Assembly: GCA_963790575.1 (NCBI GenBank)
Contig: CAWBPD010000016.1
Coordinates: forward strand, 1 to 64,000
Direction: 5' to 3'
DNA: 64,000 nucleotides
Origin: CAVTSA01 sp963790575
Lineage (GTDB): Bacteria; Chloroflexota; Dormibacteria; Dormibacterales; Dormibacteraceae
The notes under the pieces were generated by a model that was not told where the DNA came from, searched no databases, and saw only the letters and a list, made by a program, of their open reading frames with translations. This document shows positions 33,879-43,158 of the stretch, piece by piece (the first letter of the stretch is position 1; each line of letters begins with the position of its first letter). A program made the position numbers and the translations under genes.

Positions 33879-34317
33879 GGAGCCGCCTCGCGACCTGCGC
33901 GATGTCCCCCGCGTCGGCCCGGTCCTGCAGTCGCGCCCGTGCCTCTTTCATGACCCGGCCCAGGTCTCTCGGGCCGGCCGCGCCCAGCTCCCGCACCACG
34001 GCCGCGACTTCCCGCTCCAGGTCGGCGGCGTCCATCTGAGGCGGGAGGTACGCCCGCAGCACTTCTGCCTCGGCGCGCTCGTCGCCCGCGGCGGTCGCCC
34101 GTCCGGCGGCGTCGTAGGCCTGGGCCGCCTCCTCGCGCCGCTTGACCTCACGGCGCACCAGGCGCAGCACCACCTCGTCGCCGGTGCCGGCCGCCCCAGG
34201 GTCCTTGGAGGCGCGCACGATCTCGGTCTTGAGCAGGCCGAGCGCGCGCAGCGCCGGCTGGTTGCGGTCGCGTCGCGCCCGGATCAGGTCCTCGTCGACG
34301 CGTTCGGAGAGCGGCAT
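33868..34317 (-). CDS. yqeY: GatB/YqeY domain protein
   Basis: A 149-residue GatB/YqeY-type protein (LSERVDEDLIRARRDRNQPA, RREEAAQAYDAAGR, YLPPQMD, GRVMKEARARLQDRAD). Its fold matches the tail domain of GatB amidotransferase; it likely binds tRNA, though its role is unproven. First gene of the yqeY-nth-peptidase-zincin operon. ATGGAGAGCC before the ATG at 34317 gives a modest ribosome binding site. Confidence 0.92.
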   Translation of the reverse strand: MPLSERVDEDLIRARRDRNQPALRALGLLKTEIVRASKDPGAAGTGDEVVLRLVRREVKRREEAAQAYDAAGRATAAGDERAEAEVLRAYLPPQMDAADLEREVAAVVRELGAAGPRDLGRVMKEARARLQDRADAGDIAQVARRLLAS

Positions 34318-34337
34318 GGCTCTCCATTCTCCCACCG

Positions 34338-35261
34338 CTAGGTTGAGGGACTGAGCCGTTCGAGCAGCCCCCGCGCCAGCCGCCGCGAACTCGACGCATC
34401 CCCCATCACCGTGTCCAGGATGATCGGTTCCAGCCCCGCCTCCTCCACCGCCTGGAAGGCGGCGGCATCCTGCTGGTCGAGCACGAACCAGCGCGCGTGG
34501 GCCGCGTACTCGAGGGCCAGCGCCTCTGGGGTGGCCGCGCCACGCAGGGTGCGAAGCATCTCCACGGTCGGACCTTTGAGCGCACGCCCGCCAACCACCG
34601 GCGAGACCGCGACGGTGCGGCTAGGGTCGAGGGCACCCGCGATCAGGCGCAGGATCGGTTCGATGCTGATCACCGGGTTGGAGGGGCCGATCACCACCAG
34701 GTCGGCGGCCGCCAGCGCGGCCAGCACCTGCGGCGTCGGGCGAGCGCTCTCGATCCCTTCGAAGGACACGCCTTGCAGTTCGGGCTCCAGGTGCCGGCGC
34801 ACGAAGTAGTCCTGGAACAGGAGTGGTCCCTCGGCGGTCGCGAAGACGGTGCGCACCTGGTCGTCGGTCGCGGGCAGGATCGCTGCCTCCACCCCCAGTC
34901 GTCGCCTCAGCTCCCGGGTGACGTCGGTCAGCGTCCGGCCCTGTCGGAGCCAGTGCGAGCGCAGCACATGGAAGGCCAGGTCGCGGTCACCAAGGTGGAA
35001 CCAGGTCGGTTCGCCCAGGTCGCTCAACTGGGTGAGCGCGGTCGCCGTGTCGTGTTTGACTCCAAATCCTCTTGCATCGTTGAAGATCCCGGCCAGCCGG
35101 AAGAGGACCGCGTCCGTGTCCGGACAAACACGCAGACCCCACATGTCGACGTCGTCCCCGGGGTTCGTGATCACGGTCAGCTCCCCTGGCGCCAGCTCGT
35201 CGCGCAACCCGGTGGCCAGCTTGGCCCCCCCGGTGCCTCCGGCCAGGAGGACCACGTTCAT
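34338..35261 (-). CDS. cofD: 2-phospho-L-lactate (or PEP-derived) transferase, F420 synthesis
   Basis: A 307-residue CofD/FbiA protein that joins the activated phospholactate/phosphoenolpyruvate moiety to the deazaflavin Fo, giving F420-0 (or dehydro-F420-0). Signatures: VLLAGGTGGAKLATGL, NPGDDVDMWGLRVCPDTD, IGPSNPVISIEPIL and SPVVGGRALKGP. TATAGT lies seven nucleotides before the ATG. cofC and cofE are 17 kb away (51.1-52.5 kb), so the pathway is split across loci. cofG/cofH for Fo are not in the window. Confidence 0.96.
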   Translation of the reverse strand: MNVVLLAGGTGGAKLATGLRDELAPGELTVITNPGDDVDMWGLRVCPDTDAVLFRLAGIFNDARGFGVKHDTATALTQLSDLGEPTWFHLGDRDLAFHVLRSHWLRQGRTLTDVTRELRRRLGVEAAILPATDDQVRTVFATAEGPLLFQDYFVRRHLEPELQGVSFEGIESARPTPQVLAALAAADLVVIGPSNPVISIEPILRLIAGALDPSRTVAVSPVVGGRALKGPTVEMLRTLRGAATPEALALEYAAHARWFVLDQQDAAAFQAVEEAGLEPIILDTVMGDASSSRRLARGLLERLSPST

Positions 35262-35342
35262 CCGGCGAACTATAGGGACGCCGATCGCCGGCAAAGGGTC
35301 TGCGACACGACCTCAGGGCCCACCACTCCCAGGCCAACGGCA

Positions 35343-36245
35343 TCAGCTCACGCCCTCCTCGTACCCGGACCACCGGAGCAGCACCGCGGCCCAACTCCGG
35401 AATGGGCGGATCGGCTCGCCGATCGCCTCGAAAACGCCGGGTGCGTCCGGGTCGGCGCGGTAGAAGTGCCGGATACAAGCGTCCAGCTCCTTGCTCCGCC
35501 GCCAGTCGTCGACCGGCCCGGCGGCGCGGTACAGGATGAGGCCGGCGAAGAAGGGGCCGACGCCGGGAAGCGTGCGCAGATCGGCCAGCGCCGCTTCTGG
35601 CTCCATCGAGCGCAGCCGCTCCGTGTCCAGCCGCCCGTCGAGCGCGTAGGTCGCGACCCGGTGCAGGCGGTCGACCAAGGTGTCCGCCAGCCACGGCTGG
35701 GCGCGCACCGCGAGCAGGCGGGCCGGTGGCGGGAAGGCCACCATGCTCACGCCCTCGACTTGATAGGTGATGCCGTACTCTGCCGCCAGCCGGTCGCGGA
35801 GACGCCGCACCTGCTGCAGACGCTTGCGCCCGTAAAGCACGGACCAGGCCGCTGCCTCATAGGGGGAGTGGAAGAGCACCGGGCGGAACCCCGGGCGGCG
35901 CGCCTGCAGCCGACCCAGGACCGGATCGCGCCGGCCGACCTCAGGCCAGCCGCGTCCGTCGCGGTCGAGCGAGAGGATCCGCGCCACCTGCGCCCGCACC
36001 GCGTCCACGTGCCGCGAGCCCTGCACCGCACCGTGGACCAGACCCCCCGGGTCCTGGTGGACCGCCACCGCCGCCGTGTCGCTGAGGTCGTCCACCACGA
36101 AGGCGAGCCGGATCCCCTGCTCCGGCTGGGCCTCCTTGGGACCGAACTCGAAGGAGGCCGCCGCGGCCAGCGAGTAGGGCCCCTGCGGCTCGATCTCGAA
36201 CCTGCCGGTCGTGGTTGCCATGTCTGTCTCCGTCAGCGCTGTCAT
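35343..36245 (-). CDS. AlkA-like DNA-3-methyladenine glycosylase
   Basis: A 300-residue protein of the AlkA/OGG HhH-GPD type: an N-terminal AlkA-like beta domain, then LHRVATYALDGRLDTERLR and the HhH motif LRTLPGVGPFFAGLILYR; the catalytic Asp is probably in PVDDWRR. It would excise alkylated purines. AGGAG lies before the ATG at 36245; MATTTG at 36221 is an alternative start. Divergent from a WYL regulator with a palindrome in the gap. Confidence 0.85.
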   Translation of the reverse strand: MTALTETDMATTTGRFEIEPQGPYSLAAAASFEFGPKEAQPEQGIRLAFVVDDLSDTAAVAVHQDPGGLVHGAVQGSRHVDAVRAQVARILSLDRDGRGWPEVGRRDPVLGRLQARRPGFRPVLFHSPYEAAAWSVLYGRKRLQQVRRLRDRLAAEYGITYQVEGVSMVAFPPPARLLAVRAQPWLADTLVDRLHRVATYALDGRLDTERLRSMEPEAALADLRTLPGVGPFFAGLILYRAAGPVDDWRRSKELDACIRHFYRADPDAPGVFEAIGEPIRPFRSWAAVLLRWSGYEEGVS

Positions 36246-36309
36246 CGCCTTTCGCTCCTGGTGGGATTGGTGCTACCGAACAACGACGCACAGCCTGACC
36301 GGCGCTACC

Positions 36310-36324
36310 TGACATCCAGTGTCA
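36310..36324. promoter_or_regulatory. Palindrome in the glycosylase/WYL divergent gap
   Basis: TGACA-TCCAG-TGTCA, 28 bp before the WYL ATG and 65 bp before the glycosylase ATG. Possible WYL operator controlling both genes. Confidence 0.35.
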
Positions 36325-36351
36325 TGTTTTTGCGATAGGCTGGGTAAAGCG

Positions 36352-37362
36352 ATGCGCGGCGACCGCCTGCTCTCGATCCTGCTCCAGCTCCAGAGCGCCG
36401 GCCGTCTCACCGCGCACGAGCTGGCCGAGCGGTTGGAGGTGTCGGAGCGGACGATCCTGCGCGACCTCGACGCCCTCAGCACGGCCGGCATCCCCATCTA
36501 CACCGAGCGCGGTCGCCACGGCGGCATCCGGCTGGTGGACGACTTCAGGACCGACCTCACCGGCCTCACCGAGCAGGAGGCACGAGCGCTGTTCAGCTTC
36601 GGCGGACCCCAGGTGGCGGGCGACCTCGGTCTGGGGCCGACGCTGGAGGGCGCGCTGCACAAGCTGCTGGCGGCCCTCCCGGCATCCCAGCGGGCCGGGG
36701 CGCAGCGAGCCCGCGAACGGCTCCTCATCGACGCCACGCCCTGGACGCGCGCGCCGGATCAGACCCCACACCTGGCAACCATCGAGGAGGCGGTCTGGAC
36801 CCAGCGGCGGGTTCACCTCCGCTACCGGCGCGCCGAATCGGAGGTCGTGGACCGCACCGTGGAACCGCTCGGCCTGGTGGTCAAGGCGGGGGTCTGGTAC
36901 CTGCTCGCGACCGCCGGCGGTGGGTCTGTCCGTACTTATCGCCTGTCGCGGGTGGAGGAGGCGGAGGCGCTGCATGAGCACTTCGAGCGACCCCCCGGTT
37001 TCGACCTGGCAAGGCAGTGGGCTGAAGTGCAATCGTCGTTCCGGGCCCGCTCACCCGGCGTGGCGGTGGCGATTCGGGTGGTGCCGGAGCAGGTTGCGCT
37101 CCTGACCCGTCTGATCAGCGGCGCGCTTCTCGACCCGATGGCGCCGCTCCCACCGGGGCCGGACGGCTGGCCGCGCTACGAGCTTCTGTACCCGACCCTG
37201 GGCGCCGCCCGGGGCTCCCTGCTCGCGATGGGTCCGTGGGTGGAAGTGCTGGCCCCGCGCGAATTGCGGGAGTCGCTGCGGGCGGCGGCGGAAGCGGTGG
37301 TCGCGTTCTATGACACCGCATCTGGCGAGTCCCGAAGGAACTCCGTCCGCCGACTAGAGTGA
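36352..37362 (+). CDS. WYL-domain transcriptional regulator
   Basis: A 336-residue regulator: N-terminal winged HTH (RLTAHELAERLEVSERTILR) and a WYL domain (about 145-215; VWYLLATAGGG), with a C-terminal WCX-like extension. WYL regulators often respond to nucleic acid ligands and control DNA repair genes, fitting the divergent glycosylase. ATG at 36352 preferred over 36319; TAGGCT lies upstream with 10-nt spacing. Confidence 0.9.
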   Translation: MRGDRLLSILLQLQSAGRLTAHELAERLEVSERTILRDLDALSTAGIPIYTERGRHGGIRLVDDFRTDLTGLTEQEARALFSFGGPQVAGDLGLGPTLEGALHKLLAALPASQRAGAQRARERLLIDATPWTRAPDQTPHLATIEEAVWTQRRVHLRYRRAESEVVDRTVEPLGLVVKAGVWYLLATAGGGSVRTYRLSRVEEAEALHEHFERPPGFDLARQWAEVQSSFRARSPGVAVAIRVVPEQVALLTRLISGALLDPMAPLPPGPDGWPRYELLYPTLGAARGSLLAMGPWVEVLAPRELRESLRAAAEAVVAFYDTASGESRRNSVRRLE

Positions 37363-37370
37363 GGGTTGCA

Positions 37371-38705
37371 ATGGCCACGGCCGACCTCGACTTCGCACGC
37401 GACTTCGCAACCTCGGAGGCCCTGCACGAGCGCGCCCGTCGTGTCCTGCCCAGCGGCATCGCGCACGACAGCCGGCACTTCCAGCCCTTCCCCCTCTACG
37501 TGGAGCGGGCGCAGGGCTCCCACAAGTGGACGGCCGACGGGCGCGAGCTGATCGACCTCGGGATGGGACACGGGGCGCTGGTCCTCGGTCACGGAAATCC
37601 GGCGGTGCTGGAAGCGGTGACCCGGCAGCTTCAGCTGGGGACGCACTTCTCCGCCGGCCATCCGCTGGAGGTGGAGTGGGCGGAGCGCGTCTGCCGCCTG
37701 GTGCCGTCGGTGGACCTGGTGCGGTTCACCTCCAGCGGCACCGAGGCCACGCTCCTGGCCTGGCGCCTCTGCCGGGCCTTCACCGGTCGCAAGCGGTTCC
37801 TCAAGCTCGCCGGTCACTTCCACGGCTGGCACGACGAGGCGACGGTGGGCGCCGGGGCGAGCCCCACCGAGCCGGGCACCATGGGGTTCAACCCGCTCGG
37901 GGTGACACTGACGACCGCGGTCCCGGTCAACGATGTGCCGGCCCTGCGCGCGGCGCTGGAGACCGGTGAGTACGCGGGGCTCATCCTGGAACCGAGTGGC
38001 GGCGGGATCGGCGAGGTCCCGCTGGTTCCGGGATACCTGGACGCGGTGCGCGAGCTGACCGCGCAGACCGGCACCGTGCTGGTGTTCGACGAGGTGGTGA
38101 CCGGGTTCAGGCTCGCCCCCGGTGGTGCCCAGGAGTTCTACGGAGTCACGCCCGACCTGACCACCATGGCCAAGGCGCTGGCCGGGGGACTGCCGGGGGG
38201 CGCGGTCGGGGGCCGCGCCGACATCATGGATTGGCTCGCGTTCCACGACGAGCCCGACGGCCGGCACGGGAAGGTGACCCAGCAGGGCACGTTCAACGCC
38301 AACCCGCTCTCCGCCGCGGCCGGCATCGCGGGCCTCGACCAGCTCGCGGACGGCTCGGTGCAGAGGACCATCAACGAGCGGACGCACCGGCTCTGCGCCG
38401 GCATCAACGACGTACTGCAGGCCCTCGACGAGCCAGGCGCGGCGTACCACGTGGGCTCGCTCTTCCACCTCTACATCGGCGCCGACTGCCCGCTCTGGAT
38501 GGAGGGCGACGAGATCAAAGGCGACCTCGACCCGGTACGGCTGCGGCGCGGGATGCCGGGGCTGGAGGGATTTCGCAAGGCGATGTACGAGCGCGGGGTC
38601 GATCTCTTCCACGGCGGGGGACTGCTTTCGATCGCGCACACCGAGCAGGACCTGGACCAGATCGTGAGCGCGGTGGAGTCCACGGTCCGGGCCCAGCGCG
38701 GCTGA
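37371..38705 (+). CDS. Class III aminotransferase (GSA aminotransferase-like)
   Basis: A 444-residue PLP-dependent class III aminotransferase. PLP Lys268 in TTMAKALAGG, SSGTEATLLAWRLCRAFTGR, VFDEVVTGFR, and QQGTFNANPLS as in glutamate-1-semialdehyde 2,1-aminomutase. The HemL paralogue group includes enzymes of other function, so the reaction is not assigned. TAGAGT 10 nt before the ATG at 37371 supports that start; a GTG at 37359 overlaps the -10. Probably an independent unit despite following the WYL gene. Confidence 0.92.
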   Translation: MATADLDFARDFATSEALHERARRVLPSGIAHDSRHFQPFPLYVERAQGSHKWTADGRELIDLGMGHGALVLGHGNPAVLEAVTRQLQLGTHFSAGHPLEVEWAERVCRLVPSVDLVRFTSSGTEATLLAWRLCRAFTGRKRFLKLAGHFHGWHDEATVGAGASPTEPGTMGFNPLGVTLTTAVPVNDVPALRAALETGEYAGLILEPSGGGIGEVPLVPGYLDAVRELTAQTGTVLVFDEVVTGFRLAPGGAQEFYGVTPDLTTMAKALAGGLPGGAVGGRADIMDWLAFHDEPDGRHGKVTQQGTFNANPLSAAAGIAGLDQLADGSVQRTINERTHRLCAGINDVLQALDEPGAAYHVGSLFHLYIGADCPLWMEGDEIKGDLDPVRLRRGMPGLEGFRKAMYERGVDLFHGGGLLSIAHTEQDLDQIVSAVESTVRAQRG

Positions 38706-38716
38706 GACAGCGGGGG

Positions 38717-38735
38717 GCGTTTGCCGGGAAGCGGC
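38717..38735. repeat. Palindrome family 4, single copy
   Basis: GCGTTTGCCGGGAAGCGGC between convergent gene ends (38705 and 38747); matches copies at 47731 and 63106. Confidence 0.5.
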
Positions 38736-38746
38736 TGGTTGGCCGG

Positions 38747-39223
38747 CTACAGCTCGCGGCCGCGGCGAATGTGCTCAGACACCGTGCGGGCACGCGGGCG
38801 ATTGCGCGCGTGAGGCTGCGTCGGAGCGTCGACCGGCCAGACATCGAGGGACACCAGCGTTCCGCGAATCGCATCGCCCAACTGATCCGGGCCCCAACCG
38901 TGCGCAAGGCGGATCATCCAGTCGAACAGCTCGTCTTTGCTCGCCGACGTGGTGTGGCCATTCAGCGCAAGGAACGACCGCATCGAGGAGAGGGCCGTCC
39001 GCTTGTTGCCGTCGATGAAAACTTGCCGCTCGGCGATGGCATGTGCCAGCGCTGCCGCCTGCAAGGCAACGTCCGCACCCCGGTAGTGGCGATAGTTCGC
39101 GGGCCGGATCGCCGCTGCCTCCAGCCCTTCGGCATCGTGCACGCGATCCCGGGCGGCCTCATGCGAAATGGCGAAGATCGTGGCGTGGACCTCGATGATG
39201 TGGTCGGCGGAGAGGTCCGTCAC
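38747..39223 (-). CDS. Fic/Doc-family toxin with altered motif
   Basis: A 158-residue Doc-type (death on curing) Fic protein. Family motif HxFx(D/N)GNKR reads QVFIDGNKRTA, so the catalytic His is Gln while the anion-binding GNKR is intact. Doc phosphorylates EF-Tu, other Fic proteins AMPylate targets; both need the His. The start GTG at 39223 overlaps the antitoxin stop as GTGA. The Arg-rich C terminus is an added tail. It is either inactive or has changed chemistry. Confidence 0.85.
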   Translation of the reverse strand: MTDLSADHIIEVHATIFAISHEAARDRVHDAEGLEAAAIRPANYRHYRGADVALQAAALAHAIAERQVFIDGNKRTALSSMRSFLALNGHTTSASKDELFDWMIRLAHGWGPDQLGDAIRGTLVSLDVWPVDAPTQPHARNRPRARTVSEHIRRGREL

Positions 39224-39468
39224 ACCTTCTCGCCGCGGTCGTATCGCTCCAGTCGGTCTAGCACCTCACGGTCCTGATCCACGGCCCACCGAATGAGGGC
39301 CTTGTCCCGTTCCGGGATGGGTGCGTCGAGGACAAGCGCGATCCCAGCGCCGTCCTCCAGCGTCTCGATCGTAACCTCCGCGTTCGGAACGAAGCCCTGG
39401 GCCTCCAGTTCCTTCGGGAGCGTGATCACGTTCTCACCATCCACCTGGCGCACCCTTACGACGGCCAC
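39220..39468 (-). CDS. AbrB/SpoVT-type antitoxin
   Basis: An 82-residue protein with an N-terminal swapped-hairpin AbrB fold (VRVRQVDGENVITLPKELEA) and an acidic C terminus to bind the toxin. TATTCT lies six nucleotides before GTG at 39468, a leaderless start; this short frame is buried in a long spurious one antisense to metH. GTGA overlap with the Fic/Doc gene makes a toxin-antitoxin operon. A dyad at 39499-39515 lies between its promoter and the metH promoter. Confidence 0.82.
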   Translation of the reverse strand: MAVVRVRQVDGENVITLPKELEAQGFVPNAEVTIETLEDGAGIALVLDAPIPERDKALIRWAVDQDREVLDRLERYDRGEKV

Positions 39469-39498
39469 AACCAGAGAATACGGGCGAGAGGTGAGCCG

Positions 39499-39515
39499 CT
39501 GGTAGCCTCTACCAG
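39499..39515. promoter_or_regulatory. Dyad overlapping the metH -10 element
   Basis: CTGGTAG-CCT-CTACCAG, a perfect 7-bp inverted repeat with a 3-nt centre, overlapping TAGCCT (39503-39508), the candidate metH -10 box. It also lies about 30 bp upstream of the antitoxin start, so a repressor here could control either unit. Confidence 0.45.
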
Positions 39516-39519
39516 CACA

Positions 39520-42500
39520 TTGCGCGACTACCTGGACCACGTGCGCCGCCACGTCATCGTGTTCGACGGCGGGATGGGCGCGACGCTCGAGCAGTTCGAC
39601 CTCTCCCAGCAGGACTACGGCGGCCTCGAGGGCAAATGCCACGAGGCACTGGTGCTGAACCGTCCCGACGTCATCGAGGGCGTGCACCAGTCGATGCTCG
39701 AGGCGGGCGCGGACGTGATCGAGACCGACACCTTCCAGGGGTCGCGCCTGAAACTCTCCGAGTGGGGCCTCGGGGACCACACGCTGGAGATCAACCGGCG
39801 GGCGGCCGAGATCGCGCGCAAGGCGGCCGGCGAGCACCGGTTCGTGGCCGGCTCCATCGGTCCCACCGGCCAGCTGCCCGCGTCCGACGACCCGACCCTG
39901 GGCCGGATCACCTTCCGGGAGTTGGTCCGGGTCTTCACCGAGCAGGCGACCGGGTTGCTCCAGGGCGACGTGGACCTGCTCATGATCGAGACCGCGCAGG
40001 ACATCCTCGAGGTCAAGGCCGCGATCTTCGGGGCCCGCGCCGCGATGACGGCCACCGGACGCCAGGTGCCCCTCCAGTGCAGCGTCTCGCTCCTGCCCCA
40101 GGGCGGCACCATGCTCCTGGGGACGCCGATCGACGCCGTGCTCACCACGCTGGGCGCGCTGCGCGTGGACGTGCTGGGCCTCAACTGCTCGACCGGCCCC
40201 GAGGACATGCGGGACGCGATCCGCTTTTTGGGCGAGAACAGCCCCTTCCCGGTGCACTGCATCCCCAACGCAGGGCTGCCGCTGCAGGGACCCAATGGGG
40301 ACACCATCTTCCCGGAGCAGCCGGGCCCCCTCTCGGCCACCTTGCAGGAGTACGTGGAGCACTACGGGGTGGGGATCGTGGGCGGCTGCTGCGGCACCAC
40401 GCCCGAGCACATCCGCGCCATCGCCGAGCGGGTCGGGGCCCGCCGGGTGCACCGGCGACCGCCGGGACCGATCCCGCACGTCTCCTCGATGATCGCCGCC
40501 ACCCCGCTGGTCCAGAGCCCGGCCCCCACCCTGGTCGGTGAGCGGGTCAACTCGCAGGGGTCGCGGCGCGCCAAGCGAATGTTGCTGGCCGACGACTACG
40601 ACGGCCTGGTGCGGGTGGCGGAGGACCAGGTGCAGGGTGGCGCCCACGTGCTCGACGTCTGCGTCGCGCTCACCGAAAGGCAGGACGAGGCGGTCCAGAT
40701 GCGGGAGGTGGTGAAGCGGATCTCGCTCTCGCAGCCGGCCCCGATCCAGGTCGACTCCACCGAACCCGAGGTGATCGAGGCCGCGCTGGAGCAGATCCCG
40801 GGGCGGGCGATCGTGAACTCGATCAACCTGGAAGCGGGGCGGGCCAAGCTGGACCGGGTGGCGCCGCTGGCGGTCCAGCACGGTGCGGCCTTGATCGCCC
40901 TCACCATCGACGAGGAGGGGATGGCGAAGACGGCCGAGCGCAAGCTGGAGGTGGCGCGGCGGATCCGGGACCTGGCTTGCGACGAGCACAGGCTGGACCC
41001 GGAGGCCCTGATCTTCGATTGCCTCACCTTCACGCTGACCACCGGCGACGAGCAGTGGCGCGACTCCGCGGTGCAGACCATCGAGGGCATCCGCCGCGTC
41101 AAGGCCGAACTGCCTGGCGTCAAGACGTCACTGGGGGTCTCCAACGTCAGCTTCGGCGTCTCGCCCGCCGCCCGCGCGGTACTCAACTCCGTCTTCCTCC
41201 ACCACTGCGTGGAGGCGGGGCTCGACCTGGCCATGGTCCACCCCAACGACATCACGCCGTACGCGGAGATCCCCGAGGTGGAACGCGAGCTGGCCGACGA
41301 CCTGGTCATGGACCGCCGCGAGGACGCGCTGGAGCGGTTCATCGCCCACTTCGAGCAGCGGGGCGAGCAAGACGCGGAGGCGGCGGCCGACCCCACCGCC
41401 GGGATGGAGCCCGAGGAGGCGCTCCACTTCATGATCCTGCGCCGCCGCAAGGAGGGCGTGGAGGAGGAGATCGACCGGGCGGTGGTCAAGATCGGCGCCG
41501 TGCCGACGCTGAACGACGTGCTGCTGCCGGCGATGAAGGAGGTGGGCGACAAGTTCGGCGCCGGTGAGCTGATCCTGCCCTTCGTCCTCCAGTCGGCCGA
41601 GGTCATGAAGCGTGCGGTGGCCCGGCTCGAGCGTTACCTGGACCGGATCGAGGGCTACACCAAGGGAACGGTGGTCCTCGCCACCGTGTTCGGCGACGTG
41701 CACGACATCGGCAAGTCGCTGGTCAACACGATCCTCACCAACAACGGGTACACGGTGGTCGACCTCGGCAAGCAGGTGCCGGTGGGCCGCATCGTGGAGG
41801 CGGCGGTCCACCACCGGGCGACGGCGATCGGGCTCTCCGCGCTGCTGGTGTCGACGTCCAAGCAGATGCCGGCGGCGGTCCAGGAGCTGCACCGCCAGGG
41901 GCTCGAGTTCCCGGTCCTGGTCGGGGGCGCCGCCATCAACCGCGACTTCGGGCTCCGGCTGCAGTACCCGGAAGGGCAGGAGTCGGACGACGTCTACACC
42001 CCCGGCGTCTTCTACTGCAAGGACGCCTTCGAGGGGCTCGACACGATGGAGCAGATCGTTGACGGCCCCAAGCGAGAGGCGCTCCAGCAGCGGGTGCGGA
42101 CGGCGGCGGCGCGGCTGCGTCAGAAGGGCCCGGAGGCGGAAGGACCGCCGACCGACGACGACTCCGTGCGTTCGGCGGCGCGCACCGACGTACCCGTCCC
42201 CACGCCCGGCTGGTGGGGCGTCCGCGAGGTGCCGGTGCCGCTCGACGAGGTTTACGACCACCTCGACACCCACGTCCTGTTCAAGCTCCACTGGGGCGGA
42301 AAGGGGGTCAAGGGCGACGCCTGGCGGCAGCTGGTGGACGATGACTTCCAGCCGCGGTTGGAGCGGATGTGGCGGGAGCAGGACTACCTGCAGCCGCGGG
42401 CGCTGCTCGGGTTCTTCCCCTGCAACTCGGAGGGGAACCAGGTGATCGTGTTCGATCCCGAGCATCCGGATCGGGAGCTGGAGCGGCTCGTGTTCCCGCG

Positions 42501-43065
42501 GCAGCCCGGCTACGACCGCATCTGCCTGGCCGACTACTTCCGGCCGGTGTCGTCGGGGGAGCGCGATGTGCTGGCGCTGCAGGCGGTGACCGTGGGTGAC
42601 GAGGCGACCCGGCGCTCGCTGGCGCTGCACGAGCAGGCAGAGTTCGCGGAGCAGCTGTTCCTCCACGGGCTCTCGGTGCAGACGGCGGAAGGGACGGCGG
42701 AGTGGCTGCACGCGCTGGCCCGGCGCGAGCTGGGAATCGCCGCCGGCCAGGGCCGCCGCTACTCCTGGGGCTACGGCGCCTGCCCCGACCAATCCGAGCA
42801 TGAGAAGGTGTTCCGGCTCCTCGACCCTTCCTCGATCGGGATCCGGCTCACGGGCGGTTACGCGATGGACCCCGAGCAGTCGACGGTGGCGCTGGTCGTG
42901 CACCACCCGCAGGCGACCTACTTCGCGATGCGTTCAGGACGTCTGCCGGCGGCGGATGGAATCCCCGATCAGTTGATAGCCGGCTCCTCACGCAACGTCG
43001 CCTCCTCGGACGAGGACCCCGCGGCGGAAGCGGAAGCGGAGCGGCAACCCGCCACCTCGCGCTGA
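39520..43065 (+). CDS. metH: Cobalamin-dependent methionine synthase
   Basis: A 1181-residue methionine synthase. Domains: homocysteine-binding (1-325; Zn ligands in LNCSTGP and GGCCGTTP), methyltetrahydrofolate-binding pterin domain (about 335-610), cobalamin cap (about 640-715), Rossmann cobalamin domain with axial His728 in DVHDIGK, and reactivation domain binding S-adenosylmethionine (about 880-1150, RRYSWGYGACPD). It transfers methyl from methyl-THF to homocysteine. Start TTG at 39520; TAGCCT lies 11 nt upstream. No cobalamin riboswitch fits in the 51-bp gap. A cryptic V8 start is possible. Confidence 0.97.
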   Translation: MRDYLDHVRRHVIVFDGGMGATLEQFDLSQQDYGGLEGKCHEALVLNRPDVIEGVHQSMLEAGADVIETDTFQGSRLKLSEWGLGDHTLEINRRAAEIARKAAGEHRFVAGSIGPTGQLPASDDPTLGRITFRELVRVFTEQATGLLQGDVDLLMIETAQDILEVKAAIFGARAAMTATGRQVPLQCSVSLLPQGGTMLLGTPIDAVLTTLGALRVDVLGLNCSTGPEDMRDAIRFLGENSPFPVHCIPNAGLPLQGPNGDTIFPEQPGPLSATLQEYVEHYGVGIVGGCCGTTPEHIRAIAERVGARRVHRRPPGPIPHVSSMIAATPLVQSPAPTLVGERVNSQGSRRAKRMLLADDYDGLVRVAEDQVQGGAHVLDVCVALTERQDEAVQMREVVKRISLSQPAPIQVDSTEPEVIEAALEQIPGRAIVNSINLEAGRAKLDRVAPLAVQHGAALIALTIDEEGMAKTAERKLEVARRIRDLACDEHRLDPEALIFDCLTFTLTTGDEQWRDSAVQTIEGIRRVKAELPGVKTSLGVSNVSFGVSPAARAVLNSVFLHHCVEAGLDLAMVHPNDITPYAEIPEVERELADDLVMDRREDALERFIAHFEQRGEQDAEAAADPTAGMEPEEALHFMILRRRKEGVEEEIDRAVVKIGAVPTLNDVLLPAMKEVGDKFGAGELILPFVLQSAEVMKRAVARLERYLDRIEGYTKGTVVLATVFGDVHDIGKSLVNTILTNNGYTVVDLGKQVPVGRIVEAAVHHRATAIGLSALLVSTSKQMPAAVQELHRQGLEFPVLVGGAAINRDFGLRLQYPEGQESDDVYTPGVFYCKDAFEGLDTMEQIVDGPKREALQQRVRTAAARLRQKGPEAEGPPTDDDSVRSAARTDVPVPTPGWWGVREVPVPLDEVYDHLDTHVLFKLHWGGKGVKGDAWRQLVDDDFQPRLERMWREQDYLQPRALLGFFPCNSEGNQVIVFDPEHPDRELERLVFPRQPGYDRICLADYFRPVSSGERDVLALQAVTVGDEATRRSLALHEQAEFAEQLFLHGLSVQTAEGTAEWLHALARRELGIAAGQGRRYSWGYGACPDQSEHEKVFRLLDPSSIGIRLTGGYAMDPEQSTVALVVHHPQATYFAMRSGRLPAADGIPDQLIAGSSRNVASSDEDPAAEAEAERQPATSR

Positions 43066-43158
43066 CCTCGCACCGCCCGCGCGCCAACCCCCGCCCCGGC
43101 CCTCGCACCCACCCACGCACAGAGCTCCCCCCCGGCCCCGCGCACCCACCTGCCATAT

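Noticed and set aside
39469..39519. A cobalamin riboswitch before metH
   Set aside because: Only 51 bp separate the antitoxin and metH starts, too short for a B12 riboswitch, and no B12-box sequence is present.
39469..40989. A 589-codon minus-strand frame upstream of the antitoxin
   Set aside because: It is antisense to metH, typical of high-GC shadow frames; only the last 82 codons show antitoxin similarity.
43066..43150. A repeat array or CRISPR in the C-rich stretch after metH
   Set aside because: It is low-complexity sequence (CACCCACC, CCCCGCGC) without regular repeat-spacer structure.
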